Shown one piece after another: positions 25,501-34,430 of a stretch of 38,543 bases of DNA. A model generated the notes under the pieces. It ran no database searches and was not told the DNA's origin. It saw nothing but the letters and a program-made list of their open reading frames with translations. Source of the stretch: Clostridia bacterium (GTDB lineage Bacteria; Bacillota; Clostridia; UMGS1883); the NCBI GenBank assembly GCA_017440585.1, contig JAFSGW010000006.1, positions 1 through 38,543 on the forward strand. Direction: 5' to 3'. How positions within the stretch are numbered: position 1 is the stretch's first letter; the number at the start of each line of letters is the position of its first letter. The translations under genes were made by a program, and so were the position numbers.

Positions 25501-27635
25501 GCTATAATAATGCTATTTATGTTGTAAACAAGGAGCTTTCTTCACTTAAGGTTGAAAGCGTAACAGGCGAAGATGTAATTGAAGTTGTTTACGAAAAGGC
25601 TGAAGATGTAAGATGCGACAGCGTAAGCGTAAGAACATACGTTGGCAAGGCTCCCACTCTTCCCAGAGTGCTTAACGTTTACTCAGGCGGTTACAGTGCA
25701 GTCTTTGCCGTGCAGTGGGAAGCTGTTGATTCTTCTCGCTATGCCGAAAAGGGCGAATTCACTGTTGCAGGTACAATTTTAGGTACTGATGTATCAGCTG
25801 TGGCAAATGTTGCAGTATTCCCCGAATATAACGGCGGTGTTGGCGGTGACTTAGTTCTTGCAATTTATTCAGACAGTGAGTTAAAGGAAGAAAAGCGTAT
25901 CAGCAAATCCTACGGCTCATCCTTCATGCTTGATGAAAGCTATGCGAGCTACCTCGGTGGCCTTTACGAGCTTGAAAAGGTTGAAGGTAGCCTTACAGAA
26001 ATTGGTCAGAGTCTTGTAATGAACAGCCTTAACCAGAGAGTTGAGCTCTACTATGTTATGAAGGAAGAGGTTGAAGCAACACTTTCTGTAAGAATTAAGG
26101 CAGATAACTTTGAACAGACCAGCTACACAATGACAGCAACTGCAAAGGTGCTCAACACAGAAAAGACTGATAAGACAGTAACCATTGCAATTGCAGATTA
26201 TAACGATAACGATGAAATGACAGCTATTGAACGTGCAAGTGAGGTTATAGCAAGCCGTACGGGCGAATATGTAACCTTTACAAAGAGCGTTCCCTATAAT
26301 GCTGAAAAGTATAAGAACAGCGTTATTTACCTCTGGACAGGCGAGCTTGAACCCGTAAGTGCTACAGTAAAGGTAAGCGATGTTCCCACATCGGGCTACA
26401 TGGCAGAAGAGGTTTATAACATGATACCTACATATGACAGTGCGGTTGCCACAATAAGAAAGGCGAACGATTACTGGCAGAGCAACTATTCGCCCAGCAC
26501 CTGGACAAACGGTATTCACCCCTCCTTCTGGGCAAGAGCTGCATACCACACAGGTAACATGGAGGTTTATAAGCTCCTCGGTGATGAAAATTACCTCCAG
26601 CACTCTATAGACTGGGCTAATTCCAACAACTGGATGGGTAACCCCTCCACCTTAGACCCCTCCAGATGGACATGGGGCTATGACCAGAACTACTCAACAT
26701 CTTCCACAGCTGTTCTCTTCGGTGACTGGCAGATATGCTTCCAGAGCTACCTTGATATGGCAGAATTTGGCGTAGAGGATGCAAATTTAGACAGAGTAAT
26801 GCAGGTTATGGACTATCAGGTTTCTCTTGAAGACGAAGATGCCTTCTGGTGGTGGGCAGACGGTCTTTACATGGTAATGCCCGTTATGACAAAGCTTTAC
26901 AAGCACACAGGTGACGAAAAGTATCTTGACTCCCTTTACAAGTGGTTCAAGTACGCAAAGGAACTTATGTATGATGGTCCCGGCGGTATTCCCACAGGTC
27001 CTGACGGCTATACAACAAGTGCATCTCTTAAGAACGGTGCACACTATGCCGACCCCGACAACTATGCATATCTCTTCTACCGTGATGGAGGCTATGTATA
27101 TCCCTTAAATCCCAACAGTGGTCATGAAAGCGAAAAGAACTTCTGGGCACGTGGCGACGGCTGGGTATTTGCAGGTCTGGCAAAGGTACTTTCCGATATG
27201 CCCGAGACTTATGAGCATTACGATGAGTTCTACAACACATATATAGAAATGGCACCTGCTATTATTGCATGCCAGCAGACAGACGAAAATGGCTACGGTT
27301 TCTGGACACAGAGTATGCTTCAGGATTACCCCAAGGGCAATAATAATAACACCGAAGGCTACGAAACAAGCGGTACAGCATTCTTCACCTTCGGCTTGTT
27401 CTGGGGTATCAACAACGGTATTCTTGATGAAGAAACCTTCCTTGAACCCACACTTCGTGCATGGGGCTACCTTGAAAACGTGGCACTCCATTCAAATGGT
27501 AAGGTTGGCTACGTACAGCCCATCGGCTCCAATGCAACCCAGGCAACACCCTATGACACCACACAGGACTTTGGTGTAGGTGCATACTTACTGGCAGGCT
27601 GTGAAGCAGCAAGATATGCAGAACTTCAGAACTGA
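22590..27635 (+). CDS. secreted multidomain GH105 glycoside hydrolase with LamG and Ig-like domains
   Basis: A 1681-residue exported protein. The signal peptide is MRMKKVLCLVLATVMTLSFM-PTVLA. Domains by eye: Ig-like (Big_4 type) about 30-105; LamG/concanavalin-like 110-370; second Ig-like 380-452; second LamG 460-736; a DNRLRE/CBM96-like beta domain 741-931; MucBP-like repeat 934-1003; third Ig-like 1006-1080; second MucBP-like 1087-1160; beta sandwich 1161-1275; C-terminal GH105/GH88 domain from about 1278. The last holds WWWADGLYMVMP (probable catalytic Asp), FWARGDGWVFAGL and GYETSGTAFF. GH105 enzymes remove unsaturated uronic acids left by pectin or similar polysaccharide lyases. The start follows GGAAAGG by 9 bases. 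No SLH or sortase anchor is seen. The cytoplasmic paralog at 34431 shares well over half of the catalytic-domain residues. Confidence 0.85.
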   Translation: MRMKKVLCLVLATVMTLSFMPTVLAEDMVLSGYQVNSTTTLAGEMPLLPDRAVLTFENGDVLIEYITWNEFDESLYATEGTFEVTGVTESGYEVKTTVTVEKNADTDVASGLLAYYNFDNIGTNPSVISDVSGNGNDATVLNTVVEGDGGWNPGANNVLTITEDGIANFPGNTSGGWWSNYLGAALKLPNNINSGVDSFSFSAWIKADGDYQYANNMTRFFDFGNLGSGSNNAYNSIFARYTSSSGLLRIQDREINKYQEATISSRPFTDVWGHFAFAYEKNEETGYYETKVYINGEEVPQFTTNNVYTRALSDLGELTDVNNGFFIGRTVWAATNQQVTDNPDFKGQMDEIRLYNRALTEGQVKYLYETTSPTGMIEMTDYYVDDVTTMAGDYPLLPETVTVYYNTGAEKKVGVVWDLLTSDMYSQAGSFMAGGFTEEGNYVEVKVIVIKKDTSTLKEGLLAYYSFDDDEAEPDSIMDASGNNNNASVHNLYREVQSGGWGGGTTTVVERKMTVEEGVLHFPGALIGEDAGLTGRNQRNQFFSGPAIRMPDGINDGVEEFTYSAWIYADTDYRYSSGLQRFFDFGNGEKDSFFFRYVPSTGEARFQDRGVGSGSNDEASFIGATLEDNPFADKWAHLVITYEKSTEGEYYTPHIYIDGVERYEFDNSLTTLTRDLGDSVSSSSSNYGMWIGKTQWAFNSSEAANNPEFKGKMDEIRLYDRALSASEVAELYNAKKPSDVPVDYESMPKTEIAIAEDVELSGKYPSTNMNGEDVMLVSSNNGAAYTRYGVMRPGELTAGDVASLANCEKTVLSVYVNLIDNWGSADEFYCYGLTGSADAWNVDEITYENYAEVLGGSITDRGVFEAGELLDTQIASGQMKDFYMQWDVTDFVKAHAAEGFSFLITCGSNVAYIVTSETDEAEKAPELIVYQQGTPITVKRVDTDGNEISSSVVYGVAGESYTYNVADALVSYNNAIYVVNKELSSLKVESVTGEDVIEVVYEKAEDVRCDSVSVRTYVGKAPTLPRVLNVYSGGYSAVFAVQWEAVDSSRYAEKGEFTVAGTILGTDVSAVANVAVFPEYNGGVGGDLVLAIYSDSELKEEKRISKSYGSSFMLDESYASYLGGLYELEKVEGSLTEIGQSLVMNSLNQRVELYYVMKEEVEATLSVRIKADNFEQTSYTMTATAKVLNTEKTDKTVTIAIADYNDNDEMTAIERASEVIASRTGEYVTFTKSVPYNAEKYKNSVIYLWTGELEPVSATVKVSDVPTSGYMAEEVYNMIPTYDSAVATIRKANDYWQSNYSPSTWTNGIHPSFWARAAYHTGNMEVYKLLGDENYLQHSIDWANSNNWMGNPSTLDPSRWTWGYDQNYSTSSTAVLFGDWQICFQSYLDMAEFGVEDANLDRVMQVMDYQVSLEDEDAFWWWADGLYMVMPVMTKLYKHTGDEKYLDSLYKWFKYAKELMYDGPGGIPTGPDGYTTSASLKNGAHYADPDNYAYLFYRDGGYVYPLNPNSGHESEKNFWARGDGWVFAGLAKVLSDMPETYEHYDEFYNTYIEMAPAIIACQQTDENGYGFWTQSMLQDYPKGNNNNTEGYETSGTAFFTFGLFWGINNGILDEETFLEPTLRAWGYLENVALHSNGKVGYVQPIGSNATQATPYDTTQDFGVGAYLLAGCEAARYAELQN

Positions 27636-27648
27636 AGTTCTGCATATC
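27613..27648. repeat. 36-base palindrome over the stop codon of the secreted GH105 gene
   Basis: Two perfect 17-base arms (27613-27629 and 27632-27648) are separated by only two As. The left arm encodes Arg-Tyr-Ala-Glu-Leu-Gln, and the TGA stop (27633-27635) is in the right arm. It can form a long hairpin in mRNA or a cruciform in DNA. No T tract follows directly. Confidence 0.8.
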
Positions 27649-27649
27649 C

Positions 27650-27684
27650 AATGAGCAATGAGTAATTAGTAATTAGCAATTAAA
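27650..27684 (+). repeat. 7-base tandem repeat (AATKAGN family), copy 2
   Basis: Five 7-base units read AATGAGC, AATGAGT, AATTAGT, AATTAGC, AATTAAA. They lie between the palindrome and a terminator. Same unit family as at 12752-12786 and 35651-35664. Confidence 0.75.
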
Positions 27685-27686
27685 TG

Positions 27687-27720
27687 AAAATCCCCGAACA
27701 AAATGTTCGGGGATTTTTTT
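27687..27720. terminator. bidirectional terminator between convergent GH105 and LRR genes
   Basis: TCCCCGAACA (27691-27700) pairs with TGTTCGGGGA (27703-27712) around a short A loop, followed by TTTTTTT on the plus strand and preceded by AAAA. It ends the rightward GH105 gene. On the minus strand it begins right at the stop codon of the LRR gene and has a weaker U run. Confidence 0.85.
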
Positions 27721-30700
27721 ATCTTGTAATATTCTCACTATAAGCGTAAGGTGAAAGGTTGTCTCTGTTCCAGAAGAAAAGCTTTACTGTGTCAATGTCG
27801 CCCTTAATGTTAAAGAAGCAGCTTGTGTCAAAGCATTCACTGACCTTTTTGGTGAAAACCTCACGTCCTCCGTCCTTAAAGGTAACAGAGCAGATAACAG
27901 ATGCAGTTTCATCAAATTCAGCCTCGGTGCACCAGTAGATGTCAATGCCGTAATCGGAGAAGAGAGGCTTGAAGAAGCTTGTGAAGTTACTCTCTGCATT
28001 GTTTGTTATACGAACGGGGTTATTATAAACCATTGTGTTTTCCAATGCGGAGTAAAGCACAACGTTGTCTTTAAAGGTGTCCCGGTTGCAGGTGGGTATG
28101 TTGCCCATGAAAATTACTGCAGCACGACTGCCCGTGAAGAAGTTACTGCCCATTGTTTTAACGGATGAAGGTATGCGGATTATGTCAATCTCATAGCTCA
28201 GTATGGCATTATTGCCGATAACCTCAAGCCCGTCATTTAATAAAACGTTGGTAAAATATGTGTCGTAAAGTGCCCAGTCGCCTATTTCCTTAACACTTGC
28301 AGGAACCTCAAAAACCATTTCCTTATTGCTCTTGCCAGCAAAGCCTGCACGGACAAGCTTTGTCATGTCCTTTGTGTAAAGGGAACCGTCAACAGCCTTA
28401 AAGTAAGTGCTTGTACTGCTTACGGTGAAGGTAGAGGAGGCTGATATGCCTGCAACAGAAATATCCTTCACTGTTTTTGGAACGGAAATTGTGCCGTATA
28501 CATAGCGGTAGGAATAGGGGGCAATGCCCACGATGCTTGTTGTACCGATTTTCTGCGGAATGCTTACCGTGTCCTTTTCGGGCATGCCGGTAATGTAGCC
28601 CTCCTTTGTGTAGGAAAAGCCCGTTTTGCTGTCAAATAAGGAGGTTTCAAAGGAAAGGGTATTTGAAGTAATATCTGCCGAAGGAAGTGTGAGCTTCACA
28701 TAGTAGGTGGTTTCGGGTGCTAGGCCTTCAACCATAACTGTGGAGCTGTCCTCGTAGATATAAACCTCTTGGGACATATCCCAGCTTTCGCCATCCTCTG
28801 AAATAAGAAGGGTTAAATAATGATTGTAAATACACTTTTCGCTGTTAAGGAAAATTGTTGCATAGTTGCCCGAGGGGTAAACCGCTTCCAGCTCCATACC
28901 TTGTGAGAGGGTATAGGTTTTTGTTGTAACGGCACTTGGCTTTAGGTGGCTTGAATAGGTAATTGCCTTAAAGGTTGTTGTAGCCGTAATGGTGATGGGG
29001 CTTTCATAAAGGGTGCCGTTAGCCCTTGAAGGTGTGGTGCCGTCTGTTGTGTAATAAATTTCAGCATCCGAAAGGGTGGAAGAGATGGTTACGTCCACAC
29101 TTTCCTTGAAAACAGACTCTGTAACGGGGAAGGTGGGGGCATTTGCCTGATAATAATATTCCACAACCCATTTATAAACCTGATAATGCTGTTTGTTCTG
29201 CGAGGTTACAAGTATCCACACAGTTGTGGGGTCAGGAGAAAGGGTGATTGTGTTACCCAGATAGCTTGTGCATGCCTCGTCCTTATAAACCTCAAAGCTC
29301 TGCCCCGTGGTGGGGGTAAAGGTTACAGTGATGCTGTCAACGGGGTCTGACACACGGGTGGTAAAGTATGTACCGTTATTTGTGTGCCTTGCACTTGCAC
29401 CTACAGTCTTTATGTTTGAAAGGGTAAAGCTTGTGTCACTGCTTCCCAGCCCTCTTATCCATAAGGGGCTGTACTGGAAGTTAACCACACCGCTGTAGTG
29501 CTCAAAGAAACGGATTGAAGAGTTGTTATAATCTAAAATGTCCGAAATTTTAATTGTGTGGGAATCAAGCCATTCAAAATGGGAGGAGTCAATTGACTGA
29601 TAGCCCGTACCTACGTAACCGCCTAAGGACTTGGGCGGAAAGTTTCTGAATTTTGCAACAACGTAGTCATAGCCAACCTCGGTAATTTCGGGGATTACGT
29701 TTACATAAACCGAATAATCAACCCAGTCGGGAAGGATTAAATAGTCCTCCTCTTCGTTGTATTCAAAAACGCTCTCGCTGACGTAATATTCGGGAATAAC
29801 CTTCCAGGTTGCCGTGTCACGGTTGCCAAAGGGGTATTCGCCTAAAACCGGGGGAAGGAAGTGAAGTGTAATTCTGCCTCCGCGGAAGGCATAGTCACCA
29901 ACCTTTTGGACGGATTTGCCTATTGTAACGTTCAGAAAGTAGGCATTATTAAAGGCGTAATTACCGATTGCGGTAATACGTGAAAAATCGAAGGATGCAA
30001 GGTTTGAGCCATAGAAGGTGTAGTCGGGAATTTCAGTTATTCCCTGGGGCCACACTATCTGTGTTGCACGTGAGTATTCAAAAACGCCGATGCCCATTTT
30101 TGTTATTGTGTCGGGCAGTACAATTTTAGTGGCGTTTGAATAGGATAAGGCATAATCGCCTAAATATGTAACGGTGTCGGGAAGGATAATTTCGCCGTAG
30201 CCGTTATAGCTGTTAAATGCCTGGGCTGCCACTGTTTTTACTGTATCGGGCACAACTAAGCTTTCAACCTTCACATTTGAAAAATGCTGAAGAAGAATGC
30301 CGTCACCTGCTATTAAATATTCACCCTTGAAGGAGTTGTACCAGGGGGTATTGTAAAATACCACGCCTCCCATTTCCTTAACGGTTTCATCAATTGTAAC
30401 ATCTGTAAGGGTGGTTACCTGCGAAAAGGCACCCTCTTCAAGATAAACGTTGTCAGTAACAGTGAGGGAGGTAAGCTTTGTGTAGGTAAAAGCGTGGTCA
30501 CCTACCCTTTTAAGAGGGGAAGCAAGCTCCATTGCACCTGAAAGAGAGGTGTTTGAGAAGGCATAGCTTCCTATTGTTTCAATTTTTGAAAAATCAAAGG
30601 AGCTTATTCTCGTTTGATAGAAGGTGTAAGGGGGCACATGGGTCAGATGGGAGGGAAGTGCCGCCTCTGTAAGTGAGGTACAGTTTTTGAAAATACCCTC

Positions 30701-31615
30701 ACCGATTGAACTTACCGTGTCGGGCACTACTGCTGTTTTTAAGTAGGAGCAGCCCTCGAAGACTGAATCGCCTATTGTTTTAAGCCTTTTGTTGAAGGTG
30801 ATGCTTGTGATTGAAGATGCTGCAAACACCTTGTCGGGAAGGTGCATAATATTATTGGGAAGCACAACATCTGTCTCTGTGCCTTTGTATTCAAGGAGCA
30901 CATAGTTACCCTCAACAACAAAATCCGCATCGTAGCTATTAAGCCAGGGAGTGCCCTTAAAGGCTGCTGCACCTATGTCGCTTAAGCCCTCGGGGATTGA
31001 AACAGTTTTAAGTGTTTCGGAGTGGTAGAAGGCATATGCACCCAAGTGGATAAGGCTTTCGGGAAGGTTTACCTCCTCAAGCTTTTTCGTATTGGAAAAT
31101 GCCTCGTCGCCTATATATTCCAGGCCCTCATAGATAGGTACCTCAAAGAGAAGATTCAACTTGGAAAAGGCACCCTTTTCAATACGCTTGAGCTGACTTT
31201 TTTCGGGGTTTTCCATTTTTACAACGTAGAGGTTAACGCAGTTTTTGAAAACGTTTTCACCGATGGACTCCACAGTTTCGGGCAAAATAACCTCGCAGAG
31301 GTAGTAGCGGTCGGCAAACACCTCGTTGCCTATTCTCTTTACGGTGTACCCTGCCAATGTGGAGGGGATTGTTATATAGTTGCCCACAACGTCGTTATTG
31401 GGGAAGCTTATGCTTAAAATTTCCCCTGTTTTTACATTGAATTGGTAGCGGACGGTATAGGAATAGCCGTGATGGCTCACGGTGTCCTCCTCGTAGATAA
31501 TATAGCGGTATTCGTTGTTAAGCTCTTTTTCCGTGTAGGTACCCTCTGCCGCAAAGATGGGAAGAGTAGGCAGCATGAGAGCAAAGCACAAAAGTAATAT
31601 AAATGCTTTTTTCAT
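27719..31615 (-). CDS. secreted BspA-like leucine-rich-repeat protein
   Basis: A 1298-residue exported protein of unknown ligand. The signal peptide is [24 protein letters not shown] long array of BspA/TpLRR (LRR_5) repeats spans roughly residues 78-610, with the repeated pattern VxLPxTVxxIGxxAFxxC. Then come a cadherin-like beta domain (about 732-822), a chitobiase C-terminal-like domain ([10 protein letters not shown], about 842-903) and a fibronectin-III-like stretch (about 912-992). A second LRR_5 block (about 998-1188) and a unique tail follow. Such proteins are extracellular adhesion or binding scaffolds in gut and oral bacteria. No SLH or LPXTG anchor is visible. It is the second gene of a leftward pair, 12 bases after the transglutaminase-like gene, with AAGGAG about 9 bases before the ATG. 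Confidence 0.82.
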   Translation of the reverse strand: MKKAFILLLCFALMLPTLPIFAAEGTYTEKELNNEYRYIIYEEDTVSHHGYSYTVRYQFNVKTGEILSISFPNNDVVGNYITIPSTLAGYTVKRIGNEVFADRYYLCEVILPETVESIGENVFKNCVNLYVVKMENPEKSQLKRIEKGAFSKLNLLFEVPIYEGLEYIGDEAFSNTKKLEEVNLPESLIHLGAYAFYHSETLKTVSIPEGLSDIGAAAFKGTPWLNSYDADFVVEGNYVLLEYKGTETDVVLPNNIMHLPDKVFAASSITSITFNKRLKTIGDSVFEGCSYLKTAVVPDTVSSIGEGIFKNCTSLTEAALPSHLTHVPPYTFYQTRISSFDFSKIETIGSYAFSNTSLSGAMELASPLKRVGDHAFTYTKLTSLTVTDNVYLEEGAFSQVTTLTDVTIDETVKEMGGVVFYNTPWYNSFKGEYLIAGDGILLQHFSNVKVESLVVPDTVKTVAAQAFNSYNGYGEIILPDTVTYLGDYALSYSNATKIVLPDTITKMGIGVFEYSRATQIVWPQGITEIPDYTFYGSNLASFDFSRITAIGNYAFNNAYFLNVTIGKSVQKVGDYAFRGGRITLHFLPPVLGEYPFGNRDTATWKVIPEYYVSESVFEYNEEEDYLILPDWVDYSVYVNVIPEITEVGYDYVVAKFRNFPPKSLGGYVGTGYQSIDSSHFEWLDSHTIKISDILDYNNSSIRFFEHYSGVVNFQYSPLWIRGLGSSDTSFTLSNIKTVGASARHTNNGTYFTTRVSDPVDSITVTFTPTTGQSFEVYKDEACTSYLGNTITLSPDPTTVWILVTSQNKQHYQVYKWVVEYYYQANAPTFPVTESVFKESVDVTISSTLSDAEIYYTTDGTTPSRANGTLYESPITITATTTFKAITYSSHLKPSAVTTKTYTLSQGMELEAVYPSGNYATIFLNSEKCIYNHYLTLLISEDGESWDMSQEVYIYEDSSTVMVEGLAPETTYYVKLTLPSADITSNTLSFETSLFDSKTGFSYTKEGYITGMPEKDTVSIPQKIGTTSIVGIAPYSYRYVYGTISVPKTVKDISVAGISASSTFTVSSTSTYFKAVDGSLYTKDMTKLVRAGFAGKSNKEMVFEVPASVKEIGDWALYDTYFTNVLLNDGLEVIGNNAILSYEIDIIRIPSSVKTMGSNFFTGSRAAVIFMGNIPTCNRDTFKDNVVLYSALENTMVYNNPVRITNNAESNFTSFFKPLFSDYGIDIYWCTEAEFDETASVICSVTFKDGGREVFTKKVSECFDTSCFFNIKGDIDTVKLFFWNRDNLSPYAYSENITR

Positions 31616-31627
31616 TACATAGTCTCC

Positions 31628-33592
31628 TTATTTAATTACGATGATGGAGGTGGTTTTGTAGCCGTAGGCAGCACCCTTTTCGTCGGTAACAAGCCTTATT
31701 TTTACTGTGTTACCCAAAACATTTACTGTTTTGCCCGAAAGAGCATCGCCCGTGTAGGTGCCTATTAAATTATCCATACCATCGTAAATATAAATATAGT
31801 CATTTTCTGCAGTAAAGGTCTGGTCATTGAAGGTTACGTCAATGCTGTGGCATTCGCCCTCGTAGGTATAAATTTGCGTTTCGTCATCCTCAGGCAGGTA
31901 CTTATGGAAGGACTCTAAAGTAACCATGCTGTCAATCACCTGGGAAAGACGCTGTTCAAGGGCAGTTGTATAGGGACTTATAGTTGTAAAATTACCAAGC
32001 ATAAGTGCCTTTGCGGTGTATTCTGCACCGTAGCCCGTTATGTCAAAGGTATAGGTTTCGGTATCCTTTTTGGTAAGGCGTGACTGCATTTTTCTTAAAA
32101 CGCCGTTGTTGTCATAAATTGCAAGGGCAAGAACGGGCTGAGGCTTTAAAAGCCCGTTGTGCACCGTAACTGTAAGCGTGTTGCCGTCAATTGAAAGGCT
32201 CTTTAACTCAAAATCGGTATTTACAACCTTGTAGCGGTAGGCATCCTCGCCTTTGAAATGCTTTGAGCTGAAGGGCATGTACACAGTAAGGTTGTCGCAG
32301 GAGGGGTCTATGTAGTAAAGGTTTGTATCCTTACCCAAAATGTACATATTAAGGTTATCTACGTTGAAAAATGAATTGTTTATTAATTTAATGGTTTCGG
32401 GAATATAGATATTTTTGATGTTATCGCCAGATGTGAAGCAATTTTCGTCTATATCTGTTACGGGAACGGTGGCTATATAGTCACGGATGTAAACGGTATC
32501 GGTGGCTCTTGGGAAGTAATCTCTTACAATTGCCTGATATTTGCCGAGGGTGGGGTAGTAAAGGATTGAATATTCAACACCGTTTATGCAGATGTTTGAA
32601 AAGCCACGGTCAAGTGTTCGGCTTGCGGAAATAAACTGTGCGGTTGTGGCAAAATACTGATAGTTTACGTTGCCCTTTGTAAAGGTGTCGTTATCGTACA
32701 CATTACCGCTTCCCCAGGTGGAATCAATAAAGCACCATACACCGTCAATGCAGGCAAGGTTCCAGGCGTGGCCTATGCCTGAGCAGTCACCTGTTGTATA
32801 TATACAGGGCATGCCTGCCATGTGGAACATAATGGATAAAACCTGAGAGTAGCCTGCGCATACTGCACGCTTTGTTTTCATAACCATGACGGGGTCGGCA
32901 GCATCTTTATTATAGCCTTCACGGAACGCAGGCATGTCGTAGTAAATGTTGTCGGCAACCCAGGTGTAGATAGCACGTGCCTTGTCATAATCGGTGGTGA
33001 GCCCTTCTGTAACAGCATCTACCACGGGCTTTATAAGCTCATACTGCTCACTGCCCGGAGAGGGGACGAGGTATTCTGTGTAATAGCCAAAGTCCTCCTC
33101 GGGAATGCATTCATATACGTCAAGCTGAAATTCAAAGCTCTTGCAGTTCGAGTCTATGTCGAAAATGCACGTGCCGTTTGTTAATTTTGTGGCTTCTATA
33201 TCAACAATCTGATAGCCGTCGGTGTAAACATTGCCTGAGCTTGTGAAGGCTACACGGATAAGGTAGGGCCCGTGGGGGAAGGAGGAAAAATCCGCCTCTA
33301 TATCCGGGGAGGCTTCGTTGATTATGCCTGCCGTGTATACCCACTGATAGGTTTCAAGGCTTCTTACGGACAGCTGATATTCCTTTGTGTCGGCAAATTC
33401 AAAGCCTGCATGTAACGTGGCTCCGTCAAAGTACAAAACAAAGTCGTTATCGCAGTCGAAAACGTGGGACTGCATGTAGTACTGACTGCCTTTGTTTTTT
33501 ATTTCCTCAGGCACCTCTGCACCATAGGCGGAAATGCACAGCATAGCGAGGAAAAATATGCTTAATGTAAAAATTCTGTATATATTTTTCAT
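31628..33592 (-). CDS. secreted transglutaminase-like protein with C-terminal CUB-like domain
   Basis: A 654-residue exported protein. The signal peptide ends at about residue 24 (ISAYGA). After a beta-rich N-terminal region, a transglutaminase/peptidase-like core (about 190-300) holds a complete Cys-His-Asp triad: Cys245 in KRAVCAGYSQ, His275 in GIGHAWNL and Asp290 in FIDSTWGS. A short LRR_5-like segment follows near 370-400 (CFTSGDNIKNIYIPETIK). A CUB-like beta domain closes the protein (about 575-654, YIYIYDGMDN). Members of this family may be proteases, crosslinkers or peptide-N-glycanase-like, so the reaction is undetermined. It is the first gene of a leftward pair with the LRR protein and has its own promoter. 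Confidence 0.8.
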   Translation of the reverse strand: MKNIYRIFTLSIFFLAMLCISAYGAEVPEEIKNKGSQYYMQSHVFDCDNDFVLYFDGATLHAGFEFADTKEYQLSVRSLETYQWVYTAGIINEASPDIEADFSSFPHGPYLIRVAFTSSGNVYTDGYQIVDIEATKLTNGTCIFDIDSNCKSFEFQLDVYECIPEEDFGYYTEYLVPSPGSEQYELIKPVVDAVTEGLTTDYDKARAIYTWVADNIYYDMPAFREGYNKDAADPVMVMKTKRAVCAGYSQVLSIMFHMAGMPCIYTTGDCSGIGHAWNLACIDGVWCFIDSTWGSGNVYDNDTFTKGNVNYQYFATTAQFISASRTLDRGFSNICINGVEYSILYYPTLGKYQAIVRDYFPRATDTVYIRDYIATVPVTDIDENCFTSGDNIKNIYIPETIKLINNSFFNVDNLNMYILGKDTNLYYIDPSCDNLTVYMPFSSKHFKGEDAYRYKVVNTDFELKSLSIDGNTLTVTVHNGLLKPQPVLALAIYDNNGVLRKMQSRLTKKDTETYTFDITGYGAEYTAKALMLGNFTTISPYTTALEQRLSQVIDSMVTLESFHKYLPEDDETQIYTYEGECHSIDVTFNDQTFTAENDYIYIYDGMDNLIGTYTGDALSGKTVNVLGNTVKIRLVTDEKGAAYGYKTTSIIVIK

Positions 33593-33624
33593 AAAAGCCT
33601 CCCGATAGAAAAAACTGTAAGAAA

Positions 33625-33653
33625 ATTATATCAAAAAGTCCCGTAAACATCAA
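33625..33653 (-). promoter_or_regulatory. predicted promoter of the transglutaminase-LRR operon
   Basis: On the minus strand, TTGATG (33648-33653) and a perfect TATAAT (33625-33630) are separated by 17 bases, with an extended -10 TG. A perfect 6-base-arm dyad AAACAT-CA-ATGTTT (33645-33658) overlaps its -35 element and could bind a regulator. Confidence 0.75.
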
Positions 33654-33665
33654 TGTTTTTTTATG

Positions 33666-33694
33666 TGGACAATCAGGTTTATTTATGATAGAAT
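33666..33694 (+). promoter_or_regulatory. predicted promoter of the HAD-GH105 operon
   Basis: TGGACA (33666-33671) and TAGAAT (33689-33694) are separated by 17 bases, with TG one base before the -10 (extended form). It lies back-to-back with the transglutaminase promoter: the two -35 elements are only 12 bases apart, so the pair may be co-regulated. Confidence 0.7.
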
Positions 33695-33714
33695 AATTTT
33701 ACTGAGGTGAGACT

Positions 33715-34416
33715 ATGAAAGCGATTTTATTTGATATGGACGGCACTCTTCTCCCCATGGATGAGGACGTGTTCACAAAAGGCTATTTCAAGCTTTTGGC
33801 TAAAAAGCTCTGCCCCTTGGGTATTGGTGCAGAGGAATTGATTGACGCCGTATGGGACGGCACAAAGTGTATGTATAAAAACAACGGAGAAAAAACAAAC
33901 GAGCAGGTTTTCTGGGACTGCTTTAGTGAAAAAACAGGCCTTGATTACAAGCCCTTTTACGATGCCTCCAACGATTTTTACCCTAATGAATTTAACGAGG
34001 CAAAGGTTTTCTGCTCTGTTACGCCCCTTGCAAAGGAGGCTGTAAGAATAGCTCACGAAAAGGCAGACAAGGTTGTTTTGGCAACAAACCCCTTGTTCCC
34101 CATGTCGGGTCAGGTTTCCCGTATGGGCTGGATGGGGCTTACACCCCGGGACTTTGATTTTGTTACAAGCTATGACAATTCATCCTTCACAAAGCCTAAC
34201 CCCAAATACTTTGAGTTTGTTTGCGAAACAATCGGTGCTCTGCCGAAGGATTGTGTTATGATAGGCAACAGCGAGGATGAGGATATGCATGCGGCGGCAG
34301 CTTTGGGTATAGACACCTTCCTTGTGGAGGGCTTTGTTAAGCCAAGCTCGGTTAAGCCTTACACGGGCAAGCGTGGCAGTTTTGAAGAAATGATTGAATT
34401 TTTAAAAACATTATAA
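33715..34416 (+). CDS. HAD-superfamily hydrolase
   Basis: A 233-residue cytoplasmic HAD hydrolase. Motif I is FDMDGTLLPMD (Asp7, Asp9), motif II is VVLATNPLFP, the motif III lysine is in SFTKPNPKYF, and motif IV is MIGNSEDEDMHAAAALG, so all catalytic elements are present. A helical cap (about residues 17-100) suggests a small phosphorylated metabolite. TGAGGTGA precedes the ATG. The next gene, a cytoplasmic GH105, starts 14 bases after its stop, so a sugar-phosphate role is possible. Substrate assignment within the HAD family is not possible from motifs. Confidence 0.88.
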   Translation: MKAILFDMDGTLLPMDEDVFTKGYFKLLAKKLCPLGIGAEELIDAVWDGTKCMYKNNGEKTNEQVFWDCFSEKTGLDYKPFYDASNDFYPNEFNEAKVFCSVTPLAKEAVRIAHEKADKVVLATNPLFPMSGQVSRMGWMGLTPRDFDFVTSYDNSSFTKPNPKYFEFVCETIGALPKDCVMIGNSEDEDMHAAAALGIDTFLVEGFVKPSSVKPYTGKRGSFEEMIEFLKTL

Positions 34417-34430
34417 AGGAGAGGTATAAA

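Noticed and set aside
25917..26603. 228-codon minus-strand frame within the secreted GH105 gene
   Set aside because: It is cysteine-rich with no family resemblance, lies antisense to a well-supported gene and has no upstream ribosome site; it is a codon-bias shadow.
22590..27635. SLH domains or sortase signal on the secreted GH105 protein
   Set aside because: The C-terminus is the catalytic domain itself, with no LPXTG, hydrophobic tail or SLH repeats.
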